From: Acidovorax sp. CF316
Lineage (GTDB): Bacteria > Pseudomonadota > Gammaproteobacteria > Burkholderiales > Burkholderiaceae_C
DNA length: 64,000 bases
Reading direction: 5' to 3'
Assembly (NCBI RefSeq): GCF_000276605.1
Contig: NZ_AKJX01000112.1
Span: forward strand, 1 to 64,000
Shown here: in pieces, positions 16,832-25,089 of the stretch
Layout: the number at the start of each line of letters is the position of its first letter
Numbering within the stretch: the first letter of the stretch is position 1
The notes under the pieces: generated by a model
Seen by the model: the letters and a program-made list of their open reading frames with translations, nothing else
The model's database searches: none
What the model was told of the DNA's origin: nothing
Translations under genes and position numbers: made by a program

Positions 16832-18349
16832 TCAGCGGCTGCTCGGAAAGCTGAACACCGCGCCTTCGCGCACGCCGGCCGAGGGCCAGCGCTGGGTGAT
16901 GGTCTTGCGCTTGGTGTAGAAGCGCACGGCATCGGGGCCGTAGGCGTGCAGGTCGCCGAACAGGCTGCGCTTCCAGCCGCCGAAGGAGTGGTAGGCCACG
17001 GGCACGGGCAGGGGCACGTTCACGCCCACCATGCCGACCTGGATGTGGTCGGTGAAGTAGCGCGCAGCCTCGCCGTCGCGCGTGAAGATGCAGGTGCCGT
17101 TGCCGTACTCGTGGTCGTCGATCAGCTTCATGGCTTCCTGCAGCGTCTTCACGCGCACCACGCCGAGCACGGGGCCGAAGATCTCTTCCTGGTAGATCTT
17201 CATGCCGGGCTTGACGTTGTCGAACAGGCAGGCACCGAGGAAGTAGCCGTCCTCATGGCCGGGCACCGTCACGCCGCGGCCGTCGACCACCAGCGTGGCA
17301 CCCTCGGCCACACCGCTGTCGACATAGGCCTTGACCTTCTCGAAGTGGGGCTTGGTCACCAGCGGACCCATGTCGTTGCCGTTGTCGGTACCGGGGCCGA
17401 CCTTCATCTTGGCGATTTCGACCTTGAGGCCTGCCACGACGGCATCACCGGCCTCGTCACCCACGGCCACCACCAGCGGGATGGCCATGCAGCGCTCGCC
17501 GCAGCTGCCGTAGGCGGCGCCCATGAGCGCGCTCACGGCGTTGCCGATGTCGGCGTCGGGCATCACGATGGCGTGGTTCTTGGCGCCGCCCAGGGCCTGC
17601 ACGCGCTTGCCGTGCTTGCAGCCTTCGGAATAGATGTACTCGGCGATGGGGGTGGAGCCGACGAAGCTCACGGCCTTGACGCGCGCGTCCTGCAGCAGCG
17701 TGTCCACGGCCAGCTTGTCGCCGTTGACCACGTTGAGCACGCCCGGGGGCAGGCCGGCCTCCAGCGCCAGCTGGGCGATGAACAGGGTGCTCGTGGGATC
17801 GCGCTCGGAGGGCTTGAGCACGAAGGTGTTGCCGCAGGCGACGGCCATGGGCCACATCCACAGCGGCACCATGGCCGGGAAGTTGAAGGGCGTGATGCCC
17901 GCCGCCACGCCCAGTGCCTGGAACTCGCTCCACGAGTCGATGCCGGGGCCGACGTTGCGGCTGTGCTCGCCCTTGAGCAGCTCGGGCGCGTAGCTTGCGT
18001 ACTCCACGTTCTCGATGCCGCGCTGCAGTTCGCCGTGCGCGTCGCTGAGCACCTTGCCGTGCTCGGCCGTGATCATCGCGGCGATCTTGTCGGCGTTCTC
18101 TTCGAGCAGCACCTTGAGCTTGCCCATGACGCGGGCGCGCTTGAGCGGCGGCGTGTTGCGCCAGGCCGGGAAGGCAGCCTCGGCCGAGGCGATGGCGCGC
18201 TCCACCGTGGCCTTGCTGGCCAGGGCGACGTTGGTGGTGGACTGGCCCGTGGCCGGGTTGAAGACCGGCTGCGTGCGCTCGGTATCGGCAACGATCTGGC
18301 CGTCGATCAGGTGGCCGACGGTGGTGGTGACGCTCTTGTCGTGGTTCAT
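16832..18349 (-). CDS. mmsA: CoA-acylating (methyl)malonate-semialdehyde dehydrogenase
   Basis: A 505-residue aldehyde dehydrogenase of the MmsA type, which oxidises malonate semialdehyde or methylmalonate semialdehyde to acetyl-CoA or propionyl-CoA with NAD+ and CoA. Visible features: start GHLIDGQIVADTERTQPVFNPATGQ, cofactor region ITPFNFPAMVPLWMWPMAVACGN, NAD loop FVGSTPIAEYIYSEG, LGGAKNHAIVMPDAD, and the catalytic cysteine in AYGSCGERCMAIPLVV. Family length is about 500. It lies 27 bp downstream of a beta-alanine-type transaminase gene on the same strand, so the substrate here is most likely malonate semialdehyde from beta-alanine (a BauC-like role). Confidence 0.92.
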   Translation of the reverse strand: MNHDKSVTTTVGHLIDGQIVADTERTQPVFNPATGQSTTNVALASKATVERAIASAEAAFPAWRNTPPLKRARVMGKLKVLLEENADKIAAMITAEHGKVLSDAHGELQRGIENVEYASYAPELLKGEHSRNVGPGIDSWSEFQALGVAAGITPFNFPAMVPLWMWPMAVACGNTFVLKPSERDPTSTLFIAQLALEAGLPPGVLNVVNGDKLAVDTLLQDARVKAVSFVGSTPIAEYIYSEGCKHGKRVQALGGAKNHAIVMPDADIGNAVSALMGAAYGSCGERCMAIPLVVAVGDEAGDAVVAGLKVEIAKMKVGPGTDNGNDMGPLVTKPHFEKVKAYVDSGVAEGATLVVDGRGVTVPGHEDGYFLGACLFDNVKPGMKIYQEEIFGPVLGVVRVKTLQEAMKLIDDHEYGNGTCIFTRDGEAARYFTDHIQVGMVGVNVPLPVPVAYHSFGGWKRSLFGDLHAYGPDAVRFYTKRKTITQRWPSAGVREGAVFSFPSSR

Positions 18350-18376
18350 GGCAAAGGAATGGCTAAAAAATGGAAC

Positions 18377-19738
18377 TCAGGCGGTTTCCGCCAGGGCGTC
18401 GCCCAGGGCGTTCACGAGGCGGTCGATCTCGGCCTTCTCGCTGATGAAGGGCGGTGCCAGCTGGATGGTGTCGCCACCGTAGCGCACGTAGAAGCCCTTC
18501 TTCCAGCAGTTCATCGCGATCTCGTAGGGGCGGCGTGCCGGCTCGCCGGGCAGCGCGGCGATGGTGATGCCCGCTGCCAGGCCGTAGTTGCGGATATCGA
18601 GCACATGCTTGCTGCCCTGGAGGCTGTGCACGGCCTGCTCGAAGTGCGGGGTCAGCGCGTTCACGCGGCCGATGGCGTCTTCGCTCTGCAGCAGGTCCAG
18701 CGCGGCGATGCCGGCGGCGCAGGCCACGGGGTGGGCCGAGTAGGTGTAGCCGTGCGGAAACTCGAGCATGTACTCAGGGCCGCCCGCGGCCATGAAGGTG
18801 TCGTAGATGTCCTTGCTGGCCACCACGCCGCCCAGGGGCTGCGCGCCATTGGTGACCTGCTTGGCGAAGTTCAGGATGTCGGGTGTCACGCCGAAGGCCT
18901 CGGCACCGGTCCAGGCGCCGGCCCGGCCGAAGGCGGTGATCACCTCGTCGAAGATCAGCAGGATGTTGTTCTGCGTGCAGATCTCGCGCAGGCGCTGCAG
19001 GTAGCCCACGGGCGGGATCACCACGCCGGCCGAGCCCGAGAAGGGCTCGACGATCACGGCCGCGATGTTCGAGGCATCGTGCAGTGCGATCACGTCCAGC
19101 AGGCGGTCGGCCAGTTCCTTGCCCGTGGGCGGCATGCCCTTGTGGAAGGAGCCAGCGGCCGGCTGGGTGTGGGGCAGGTGGTCGGCTTCGACGCCCTGGC
19201 CGAAGAGCTTGCGGTTGGCCGCGATGCCGCCCACCGAGATGCCACCGAAGTTCACGCCGTGGTAGCCCTTTTCGCGACCGATCAGGCGCGTCTTGCTGGC
19301 CTGGCCCTTGGCGCGCCAGTAGGCGCGCGCCATCTTCAGCGAGGTGTCGGCCGCTTCCGAGCCCGAACCCGTGAAGAACACGTAGTCCAGGCCGTCCGGG
19401 GTGATGGCCTTGATGCGGTTGGCCAGCTCGAACGAGAGCGGGTGGCCGAACTGGAAGGCCGGCGCATAGTCGAGCTTGAGCGCCTGCTTGCCCACGGCCT
19501 CGGCGATCTCGCGGCGGCCATGGCCCAGGCCGGTGCACCACAGGCCCGACAGGCCGTCGAAGATCTTGCGGCCATCAGAGTCGGTGTAGTAGGCACCGCT
19601 GCCTTCCACGATCATGCGCGGAGCCGCCTTGAACTGGCGGTTGGCGGTGTAGGGCATCCAGTGGGCGTCGAGCCAGGCGGCGTCCAGGCGGTCACCGCCA
19701 GCGTCGGAAGCGGGTTTTTCGATGTTGACGAAACTCAT
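18377..19738 (-). CDS. Omega-amino acid (beta-alanine)-pyruvate transaminase
   Basis: A 453-residue class-III PLP aminotransferase close to beta-alanine:pyruvate transaminase (BauA/AptA). Motifs: start HWMPYTANRQFKAAPRMIV, FFTGSGSEAADTSLKMARAYWRAKGQ, LIGREKGYHGVNFGG, aspartate of LIFDEVITAFGRAGAW, and the PLP lysine in ILNFAKQVTNGAQPLGGV. It transfers the amino group of beta-alanine or other omega-amines to pyruvate, giving malonate semialdehyde, which the downstream dehydrogenase consumes. ATG 19738 (MSFVNIEK) is used; upstream codons lack homology. The LysR gene diverges 141 bp away and presumably controls the pair. Confidence 0.9.
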   Translation of the reverse strand: MSFVNIEKPASDAGGDRLDAAWLDAHWMPYTANRQFKAAPRMIVEGSGAYYTDSDGRKIFDGLSGLWCTGLGHGRREIAEAVGKQALKLDYAPAFQFGHPLSFELANRIKAITPDGLDYVFFTGSGSEAADTSLKMARAYWRAKGQASKTRLIGREKGYHGVNFGGISVGGIAANRKLFGQGVEADHLPHTQPAAGSFHKGMPPTGKELADRLLDVIALHDASNIAAVIVEPFSGSAGVVIPPVGYLQRLREICTQNNILLIFDEVITAFGRAGAWTGAEAFGVTPDILNFAKQVTNGAQPLGGVVASKDIYDTFMAAGGPEYMLEFPHGYTYSAHPVACAAGIAALDLLQSEDAIGRVNALTPHFEQAVHSLQGSKHVLDIRNYGLAAGITIAALPGEPARRPYEIAMNCWKKGFYVRYGGDTIQLAPPFISEKAEIDRLVNALGDALAETA

Positions 19739-19842
19739 GGGAATCTCCAGTGCAAGGCAGCCGCGCAGGGCCGGGCGAAAAGCAGGTTTCAGGCGGATTG
19801 TTGTCGCCGGTGTTAATCTCTCAAATAGTGCAATATCAATGT

Positions 19843-19866
19843 TTACTTGCGCGTTTATGCAAGTAA
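19843..19866. promoter_or_regulatory. Likely LysR-type operator
   Basis: A dyad TTACTTGC (19843-19850) - 8 nt - GCAAGTAA (19859-19866), perfect in its 8-bp arms, in the divergent space between the transaminase and LysR genes. LysR-type binding sites typically have interrupted dyads at such positions. It ends 13 bp before the regulator's ATG. Confidence 0.6.
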
Positions 19867-19879
19867 CAACCGGACCGCC

Positions 19880-20809
19880 ATGAACACCAAGAACCGCGCC
19901 GTGCTCGGCCAGCTCAGCGACATGGACCTGCGCCTCTTGCAGGTGTTCAAGGCCGTGGCCGAGTGCGGCGGCATGTCGGCCGCGGAGCTGGAGCTGAACA
20001 TCGGCACCAGCACCGTGAGCCGCCACGTCAAGGACCTGGAGACCCGCCTGGGCCTGACCCTGTGCCGGCGCGGCCGGGCAGGCTTCGCCCTCACGCCCGA
20101 GGGGCAGCGCGTCTACGACGAGACGCTGCGCCTGCTGGCCTCGGTGGAGGGCTTTCGCAATGCGGTGGACGACATCCATGCGCGCATGGGCGGGCAGCTC
20201 GCAGTGGCCGTGTTCGACAAGACCGCCACCAACCCGGCCGCGCGCATCGGCCAGGCCATCGCCGCGTTTGCGCAGCAGGCGCCCGACGTGCACCTGCAGA
20301 TGCACGTGGGCACCATCAATGCCATCGAGCGCGGGGTCATCGACGGCACCTTCCAGGTCGGCATCATCCCGGCGCACCGCGCCTCGCAAAGCCTGCTGTA
20401 CACCGACCTGTTCACCGAGACCATGCTGCTGTACTGCGGCGCAGGCCACCCGCTGTTCGGCGTCGACGACACTTCGCTCGACTGGGAGGCGCTGCGCCAC
20501 CAGCCCTTCGCGGGCCTCGGTTACCACTCGCCCAACATGGAGCTGAGCCACCAGGCACGCCTGTCGCGCACGGCCACGGGCTTCGACCAGGAGTCGATCG
20601 CCACGCTGATCCTCTCGGGCCGCTACCTGGGCTTTCTGCCCGACCACTATGCCGAGGTCTACGAGCGCCGTGGCCTGATGCAGGCCGTGCAGCCGGCGCT
20701 GCTGCGCTACAGCTGCCAGTTCGTGGGCCTGCTGCGGCGCTCGCCCGAACCCTCGCGCGCGGCCCAGGCCTTCCAGCAGTGCCTGGCACAGGCCCACGGC
20801 GTGGGTTGA
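19880..20809 (+). CDS. LysR-family transcriptional regulator
   Basis: A 309-residue LysR-type regulator. Its N-terminal winged HTH (residues ~10-70) reads MDLRLLQVFKAVAECGGMSAAELELNIGTSTVSRHVKDLETRLG, followed by the usual linker helix and a two-lobed effector domain (LAVAVFDKTATNPAARIGQ onward). It is divergent from the transaminase/dehydrogenase pair, the arrangement expected for a BauR-like activator responding to beta-alanine or a related omega-amino acid; the effector is inferred from context only. ATG 19880 begins 33 bp inside the open frame and puts the HTH at the standard position. Confidence 0.88.
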   Translation: MNTKNRAVLGQLSDMDLRLLQVFKAVAECGGMSAAELELNIGTSTVSRHVKDLETRLGLTLCRRGRAGFALTPEGQRVYDETLRLLASVEGFRNAVDDIHARMGGQLAVAVFDKTATNPAARIGQAIAAFAQQAPDVHLQMHVGTINAIERGVIDGTFQVGIIPAHRASQSLLYTDLFTETMLLYCGAGHPLFGVDDTSLDWEALRHQPFAGLGYHSPNMELSHQARLSRTATGFDQESIATLILSGRYLGFLPDHYAEVYERRGLMQAVQPALLRYSCQFVGLLRRSPEPSRAAQAFQQCLAQAHGVG

Positions 20810-20815
20810 GCCCCC

Positions 20816-21790
20816 TCAGTCCGGCTGGGCACCGGATTTCTTGACCAGCTCCGCCCAGCGCGGAATCTCGCGCGCCATGTGGGCGGCCAGCTCCTCGGGC
20901 GTGCTGGCCACGATGTCCATGCCCAGCTGGTCGTGCAGCTTGGCCTGCACGTCGGGCAGCCTGAGGGCCTTGGTGATCTCGGCGTTCAGGCGCTGCACCA
21001 CGGCCCGGGGCGTGCCCTTGGGCGCATAGACCGCCTGCCAGGACGACATCTCGAAGCCCGGCACGCCGGCCTCGGCCATGGTGGGCAGCTCGGGCGCCAG
21101 GGTGATGCGCTTGCCCGTGGTCACCGCCAGCAGCTTCACGCGGCCGGCCTTGGCCAGGGGCAGGGCCGCCGTCATCTGGTCGAACATGAAGGCCACCTGG
21201 CCGGCCGCCACGTCGGTCAGCGCCGGGGGCGTGCCCTTGTAGGGTATGTGCGTGAGCTTCACGCCGATCAGGTCGCCGAACAGCTCGCCCGCCAGGTGGG
21301 TGGAGGTGCCCGAACCCGAGGAGGCGAACATGCGCTTGCTCGGGTCTTTCTTGAGCAGCTCGACCAGTTCGGCCACCGAGTTCACGCCCAGCGCGGGGTT
21401 GATGATGAGCACATTGGGCAGGGTGGCCACCAGCGCCACCGGCTCGAAGTCGCGCACCGGCTGGTACGCGAGGTTCTTGTACAGGCTGGCGTTGATGGCG
21501 TGGGTGCTGATGGTGCCGCCGAACAGGGTGTAGCCGTCGGGCGCGGCCTTGGCCACATAGGCCGCGCCGATGCCACCGGCCTGGCCCGGCTTGTTCTCCA
21601 CCACCACCGACTGCTTGAGGGCCTCCTGCAGCTTGCTGGCCAGCACCCGGCCGATGGTGTCGGTGGAACCCCCGGGCGTGAAGGGCACCACGTAGGTGAT
21701 GGGCTTGGCGGCTGGCCAGTCCTGCGCGGCAGCCATCGGGGGCAAGGCAGCCAGCGCCAGCACGGTCGCGCAGTGGATGAGGAATCGCAT
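20816..21790 (-). CDS. Tripartite tricarboxylate transporter (Bug/TctC) solute receptor
   Basis: A 324-residue periplasmic receptor of the Bug family, greatly expanded in Burkholderiales. Signal peptide MRFLIHCATVLALAALPPMAAA; then the family markers PITYVVPFTPGGSTDTIGRVLASKLQEALKQSVVVENKPGQAGGIGAAYVAKA and DGYTLFGGTISTHAIN. Such proteins bind carboxylates or sugar acids and may work with TctAB membrane proteins, which are not encoded here. It lies at the end of a minus-strand cluster with an RraA-like protein and an IlvD/EDD dehydratase, so a sugar-acid ligand is plausible. It converges with the LysR gene, with only 6 bp between stops. Confidence 0.9.
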   Translation of the reverse strand: MRFLIHCATVLALAALPPMAAAQDWPAAKPITYVVPFTPGGSTDTIGRVLASKLQEALKQSVVVENKPGQAGGIGAAYVAKAAPDGYTLFGGTISTHAINASLYKNLAYQPVRDFEPVALVATLPNVLIINPALGVNSVAELVELLKKDPSKRMFASSGSGTSTHLAGELFGDLIGVKLTHIPYKGTPPALTDVAAGQVAFMFDQMTAALPLAKAGRVKLLAVTTGKRITLAPELPTMAEAGVPGFEMSSWQAVYAPKGTPRAVVQRLNAEITKALRLPDVQAKLHDQLGMDIVASTPEELAAHMAREIPRWAELVKKSGAQPD

Positions 21791-21841
21791 GGTGGTTTGT
21801 CTCCGGGTGTCGTTATGGGGGAAGCAATGCGGCGAAGGGTG

Positions 21842-22558
21842 TCAACGCCCGTGGGCCTGCCGCCAGGCGGCAAACTCGCCGGGCGTGGCCGGGTCGGTGG
21901 GCGGGTACAGGCCCAGGATGGAACGGCCCTGCAGCACCTGCGCGGTCACGAAGTCCTCGAAGGCCGTCATCTCCGTGGCCTCGGCGGCGATCTCGTCGGC
22001 CAGGTGGGCGGGGATCACCACCACGCCCTCGCCGTCGCCCACCAGCACGTCGCCCGGGAACACGGCCACGTCGGCGCAGGCGATGGGCACGTTGATGTCC
22101 AGCGCCTGGTGCAGGGTGAGGTTGGTGGGCGCCGAGGGCCGCTGGTGGTAGGCCGGCATGGACAGCGTCGCGATCTCGGGCGTGTCGCGAAAGCCGCCGT
22201 CCGTCACCAGGCCGGCCACGCCGCGCTGCATGAGGCGCGTGGCCAGGATGGAGCCGGCCGAGGCGGCGCGCGCGTCCTTGCGGCTGTCGATCACCAGCAC
22301 AGCGCCCGGCGGGCATTCCTCCACGGCCTTGCGCTGGGGGTGGTCGCGGTCCTGGAACACGCTGATCGGGTTCAGGTCCTCGCGCGCCGGGATGTAGCGC
22401 AGCGTGAAAGCCTCGCCCACCATGTTGGCGCGGCCGCCGCGCAGGGGGTGCACGTCCTGCAGGAACTGGTTGCGCAGTCCGCGCTTGAACAGCGCAGTGC
22501 ACAGGGTGGCAGTGCTGACGTGGGCCAGCAGTTCGCGGGTGGAGGGGTTCAGTGGCAT
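21842..22558 (-). CDS. RraA-family protein (HMG/CHA aldolase-like)
   Basis: A 238-residue protein of the RraA / 4-hydroxy-4-methyl-2-oxoglutarate aldolase superfamily. Key features: PGAVLVIDSRKDARAASAGSILATRLMQRGVAGLVTDGGFRD (substrate and metal-binding region, with the R-D pair) and ADVAVFPGDVLVGDGEGVVVIPAHLADEIA. Members either cleave pyruvate-containing substrates or, as RraA, regulate RNase E; sequence alone does not decide. In a dehydratase/solute-receptor cluster a catabolic aldolase or oxaloacetate-decarboxylase-like role is more probable. ATG 22558 is used because homology starts there; the stop-to-start gap to the dehydratase is 19 bp. Confidence 0.85.
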   Translation of the reverse strand: MPLNPSTRELLAHVSTATLCTALFKRGLRNQFLQDVHPLRGGRANMVGEAFTLRYIPAREDLNPISVFQDRDHPQRKAVEECPPGAVLVIDSRKDARAASAGSILATRLMQRGVAGLVTDGGFRDTPEIATLSMPAYHQRPSAPTNLTLHQALDINVPIACADVAVFPGDVLVGDGEGVVVIPAHLADEIAAEATEMTAFEDFVTAQVLQGRSILGLYPPTDPATPGEFAAWRQAHGR

Positions 22559-22577
22559 GTCGGCGGCAGGTTGGTGG

Positions 22578-24326
22578 TCAGAAGATGTCGGGCTCGGGCA
22601 CGGGCGCGCCGAAGCCGGTTTCGAGGAAGTCGAAGTCGCAGCCCTGGTCGGCCTGCAGGATGTGGCGGCTGAACATCCAGCCGTATCCGCGCTGAAAGCG
22701 CGCGGGCGGCGGCGTCCACTCGGCACGGCGGCGCGCCAGCTCGGCGTCGTCCACCTCCATGTGGATGCGGCGCGCGGGCACGTCCACGGTGATCAGGTCG
22801 CCGGTGCGCACCAGCGCCAGGGGCCCGCCGATGTAGGCCTCGGGCGCGGCGTGCAGGATGCAGGCGCCGTAGCTGGTGCCGCTCATGCGCGCGTCGGACA
22901 GGCGCAGCATGTCGCGCACGCCCTGCTTCACGAGCTTGGCCGGTAAGGGCAGCATGCCCCACTCGGGCATGCCCGGCCCGCCCTGGGGGCCGGCGTTGCG
23001 CAGCACCAGGATGTGGCCGGGCGTGACGTCCAGGTCCGGGTCGTCCACGGCGGCCTTCATGCTCGGGTAGTCGTCGAACACCAGCGCCGGGCCGGTGTGC
23101 TGCTGCAGGTGAGGGGCGCAGGCGCTGGGCTTGATCACCGCGCCATCGGGCGCCAGGTTGCCGCGCAGCACGGCCAGTGCGCCCTCGGCGTAGATGGGGT
23201 TGGACAGCGGACGGATCACGTCGTCGTTGAACACGGCCGCGCCCTCGATGTTCTCGCCCAGCGTGCGGCCGGTGACGGTGTGCGCGCCCAGGTGCAGCAG
23301 CTGCGGCATGCGCGACATCAGGCCCGGCAGGCCGCCGGCGTAATAGAAGTCCTCCATCAGGTAGGTGTCGCCGCTGGGCCGCACATTGGCCAGCACCGGC
23401 ACCACGCGGCTGGCGGCGTCGAAGTCGTCCAGCGTCACGGCGCAGTGCGCACCCGCACGGCGCGACATGGCCACCAGGTGCACGATGGCGTTGGTCGAGC
23501 AGCCCACCGCCATGGCGATGCGGATGCCGTTGAGGAAGGACTCGCGGCTGAGCAGCCGTGCGGGCGTGAGGTCGTTCCAGACCATGTCGACGATGCGCCG
23601 GCCGCTCTCGGCACTCATGCGCACATGGTTGGCGTCGGGTGCAGGGATGGACGAGGCGCCGGGCAGGCTCATGCCGATGGCCTCGGCAATCGCCGTCATG
23701 GTGCTGGCCGTGCCCATGGTCATGCAGGTGCCGTGGCTGCGCGCGATGCCGGCCTCCACGCCCTGCCACTGCTCCTGGCTCAGGTTGCCGGCGCGCCGCT
23801 CGTCCCAGAGCTTCCAGGCGTCCGAGCCCGAGCCCAGCACCTGCCCGTTGTAGTTGCCGCGCAGCATGGGGCCGGCGGGCACGAAGATGGCGGGCAGCCC
23901 GGCGCTCATGGCGCCCATCAGCAGGCCGGGCCCGGTCTTGTCGCAACCGCCCATCAGTACCGCGCCGTCGACCGGGTGGCTGCGCAGCAGCTCCTCGGTC
24001 TCCATGGCCAGCATGTTGCGGTAGAGCATGGTGGTGGGCTTGACGAAGGCCTCGGCCAGCGAGATGGCCGGCAACTCGATGGGAAAGCCGCCCGCCTGCA
24101 GCACGCCGCGCTTGACGTCCTCCACCCGCTGACGGAAGTGGCCGTGGCAGGGGTTGATGTCCGACCAGGTGTTGACGATGGCGATGATGGGCTTGCCCAC
24201 CCAGTCCTCGGGCGCATAGCCCATCTGCAGGATGCGCGAGCGGTGGCCGAAGGAGCGCAGGTCGTCGGGCGCGAACCAGCGCGCACTGCGCAGGGAATCA
24301 GGGGTGCGTCGTGTCATGTGGCGCAT
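22578..24326 (-). CDS. IlvD/EDD-family dehydratase, probably sugar-acid dehydratase
   Basis: A 582-residue Fe-S dehydratase. Cluster/metal-binding features: NTWSDINPCHGHF, VLMGGCDKTGPGLLMGAMSAGLP, and ARSHGTCMTMGTASTMTAIAEAIGMSLPGASSIPA. Length and sequence fit the branch containing L-arabinonate/D-xylonate/galactonate dehydratases rather than biosynthetic IlvD, because it sits with a Bug receptor, RraA-like protein and a GntR regulator. It removes water from an aldonic acid to give a 2-keto-3-deoxy acid. Two ATGs (24326, 24317) are possible and neither has a clear ribosome-binding site; the palindromic operator lies just 5 bp upstream of the first. Confidence 0.85.
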   Translation of the reverse strand: MRHMTRRTPDSLRSARWFAPDDLRSFGHRSRILQMGYAPEDWVGKPIIAIVNTWSDINPCHGHFRQRVEDVKRGVLQAGGFPIELPAISLAEAFVKPTTMLYRNMLAMETEELLRSHPVDGAVLMGGCDKTGPGLLMGAMSAGLPAIFVPAGPMLRGNYNGQVLGSGSDAWKLWDERRAGNLSQEQWQGVEAGIARSHGTCMTMGTASTMTAIAEAIGMSLPGASSIPAPDANHVRMSAESGRRIVDMVWNDLTPARLLSRESFLNGIRIAMAVGCSTNAIVHLVAMSRRAGAHCAVTLDDFDAASRVVPVLANVRPSGDTYLMEDFYYAGGLPGLMSRMPQLLHLGAHTVTGRTLGENIEGAAVFNDDVIRPLSNPIYAEGALAVLRGNLAPDGAVIKPSACAPHLQQHTGPALVFDDYPSMKAAVDDPDLDVTPGHILVLRNAGPQGGPGMPEWGMLPLPAKLVKQGVRDMLRLSDARMSGTSYGACILHAAPEAYIGGPLALVRTGDLITVDVPARRIHMEVDDAELARRRAEWTPPPARFQRGYGWMFSRHILQADQGCDFDFLETGFGAPVPEPDIF

Positions 24327-24330
24327 TAAA

Positions 24331-24348
24331 GCACTAGTATATTAGTGC
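24331..24348. promoter_or_regulatory. Palindromic operator between dehydratase and GntR genes
   Basis: GCACTA-GTATAT-TAGTGC has 6-bp perfect arms and an AT-rich centre. It lies in the 69-bp divergent spacer and overlaps likely -10 sequences, as expected for a FadR-subfamily GntR repressor site. Confidence 0.6.
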
Positions 24349-24395
24349 GTCAACACAACACGGTGCGACAATCCGGGCGCCATGAACCCGACCCT

Positions 24396-25085
24396 ATGAA
24401 CGTGAGAGAAAAAGTCCGCCTCGACCGCTCGCGCCATGCGGCGCCCCAGGTCTTCGACCGGCTGCGCGAGGCCATCGTCTCGCTCGACCTGGCGCCCGGC
24501 ACCGTGCTGGCGCGGGCCGAGCTGGCCGAGCAGTTCGGCATCAGCCAGACGCCCGTGCGCGACGCCCTGCTGCGCCTGGGCGAAGAGGGGCTGGTGGACA
24601 TTTTTCCGCAGCACGCCACGGTGGTCAGCCGCATCGACATCGAGGCCGCGCGCCAGGCGCACTACCTGCGCCGCTCCCTCGAACTGGAGGTGGTGCGCAC
24701 CCTGGCCCTGGCACCCGACGACACCGTGCTGGCCCGCCTGCGTGCCCAGGTGGCGGCCATGGCCGCCGTGGTGGGCCCGGCCCACTACCGCGAGTTCGTC
24801 GAGGCCGACCAGGGCTTTCACCAGCGCATGTACGAGGCCGCCGGCGTGGCCGGCCTGTGGGACCTGGTGCGCCGCCGCTCCGGCCATGTGGACCGCTTGC
24901 GCCGCCTGCACCTGCCCACCGCCGGCAAGACCGAGGCCGTGCTGGCCGACCACCGGCGCATCGTGGACGCCATTGCGGCCGGCGACGCCCCGGCCGCGCA
25001 GGACGCGCTGCGCCAGCACCTGTCGGGCACGCTGAGCCAGGTCGACGAGATCTGCGCGCGCCACCCGGACTACGTGCAGGTCTGA
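24396..25085 (+). CDS. GntR-family (FadR-type) transcriptional regulator
   Basis: A 229-residue regulator with an N-terminal winged HTH (AAPQVFDRLREAIVSLDLAPGTVLARAELAEQFGISQTPVRDALLRLGEEGLVD, residues ~12-70) and an FCD-type all-helical ligand domain (RRSLELEVVRTLAL..., HYREFVEADQGFHQRMYEAAG, HRRIVDAIAAGD, with the His residues that usually hold a metal). Divergent from the dehydratase-RraA-Bug operon and presumably its repressor, responding to the sugar acid or its product. ATG 24396 gives the standard distance to the HTH. Confidence 0.9.
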   Translation: MNVREKVRLDRSRHAAPQVFDRLREAIVSLDLAPGTVLARAELAEQFGISQTPVRDALLRLGEEGLVDIFPQHATVVSRIDIEAARQAHYLRRSLELEVVRTLALAPDDTVLARLRAQVAAMAAVVGPAHYREFVEADQGFHQRMYEAAGVAGLWDLVRRRSGHVDRLRRLHLPTAGKTEAVLADHRRIVDAIAAGDAPAAQDALRQHLSGTLSQVDEICARHPDYVQV

Positions 25086-25089
25086 ATCC

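Noticed and set aside
16814-19816. A ~1000-codon open frame antisense to the mmsA and transaminase genes
   Set aside because: Composition is typical of an antisense shadow; both sense genes have full catalytic motifs.
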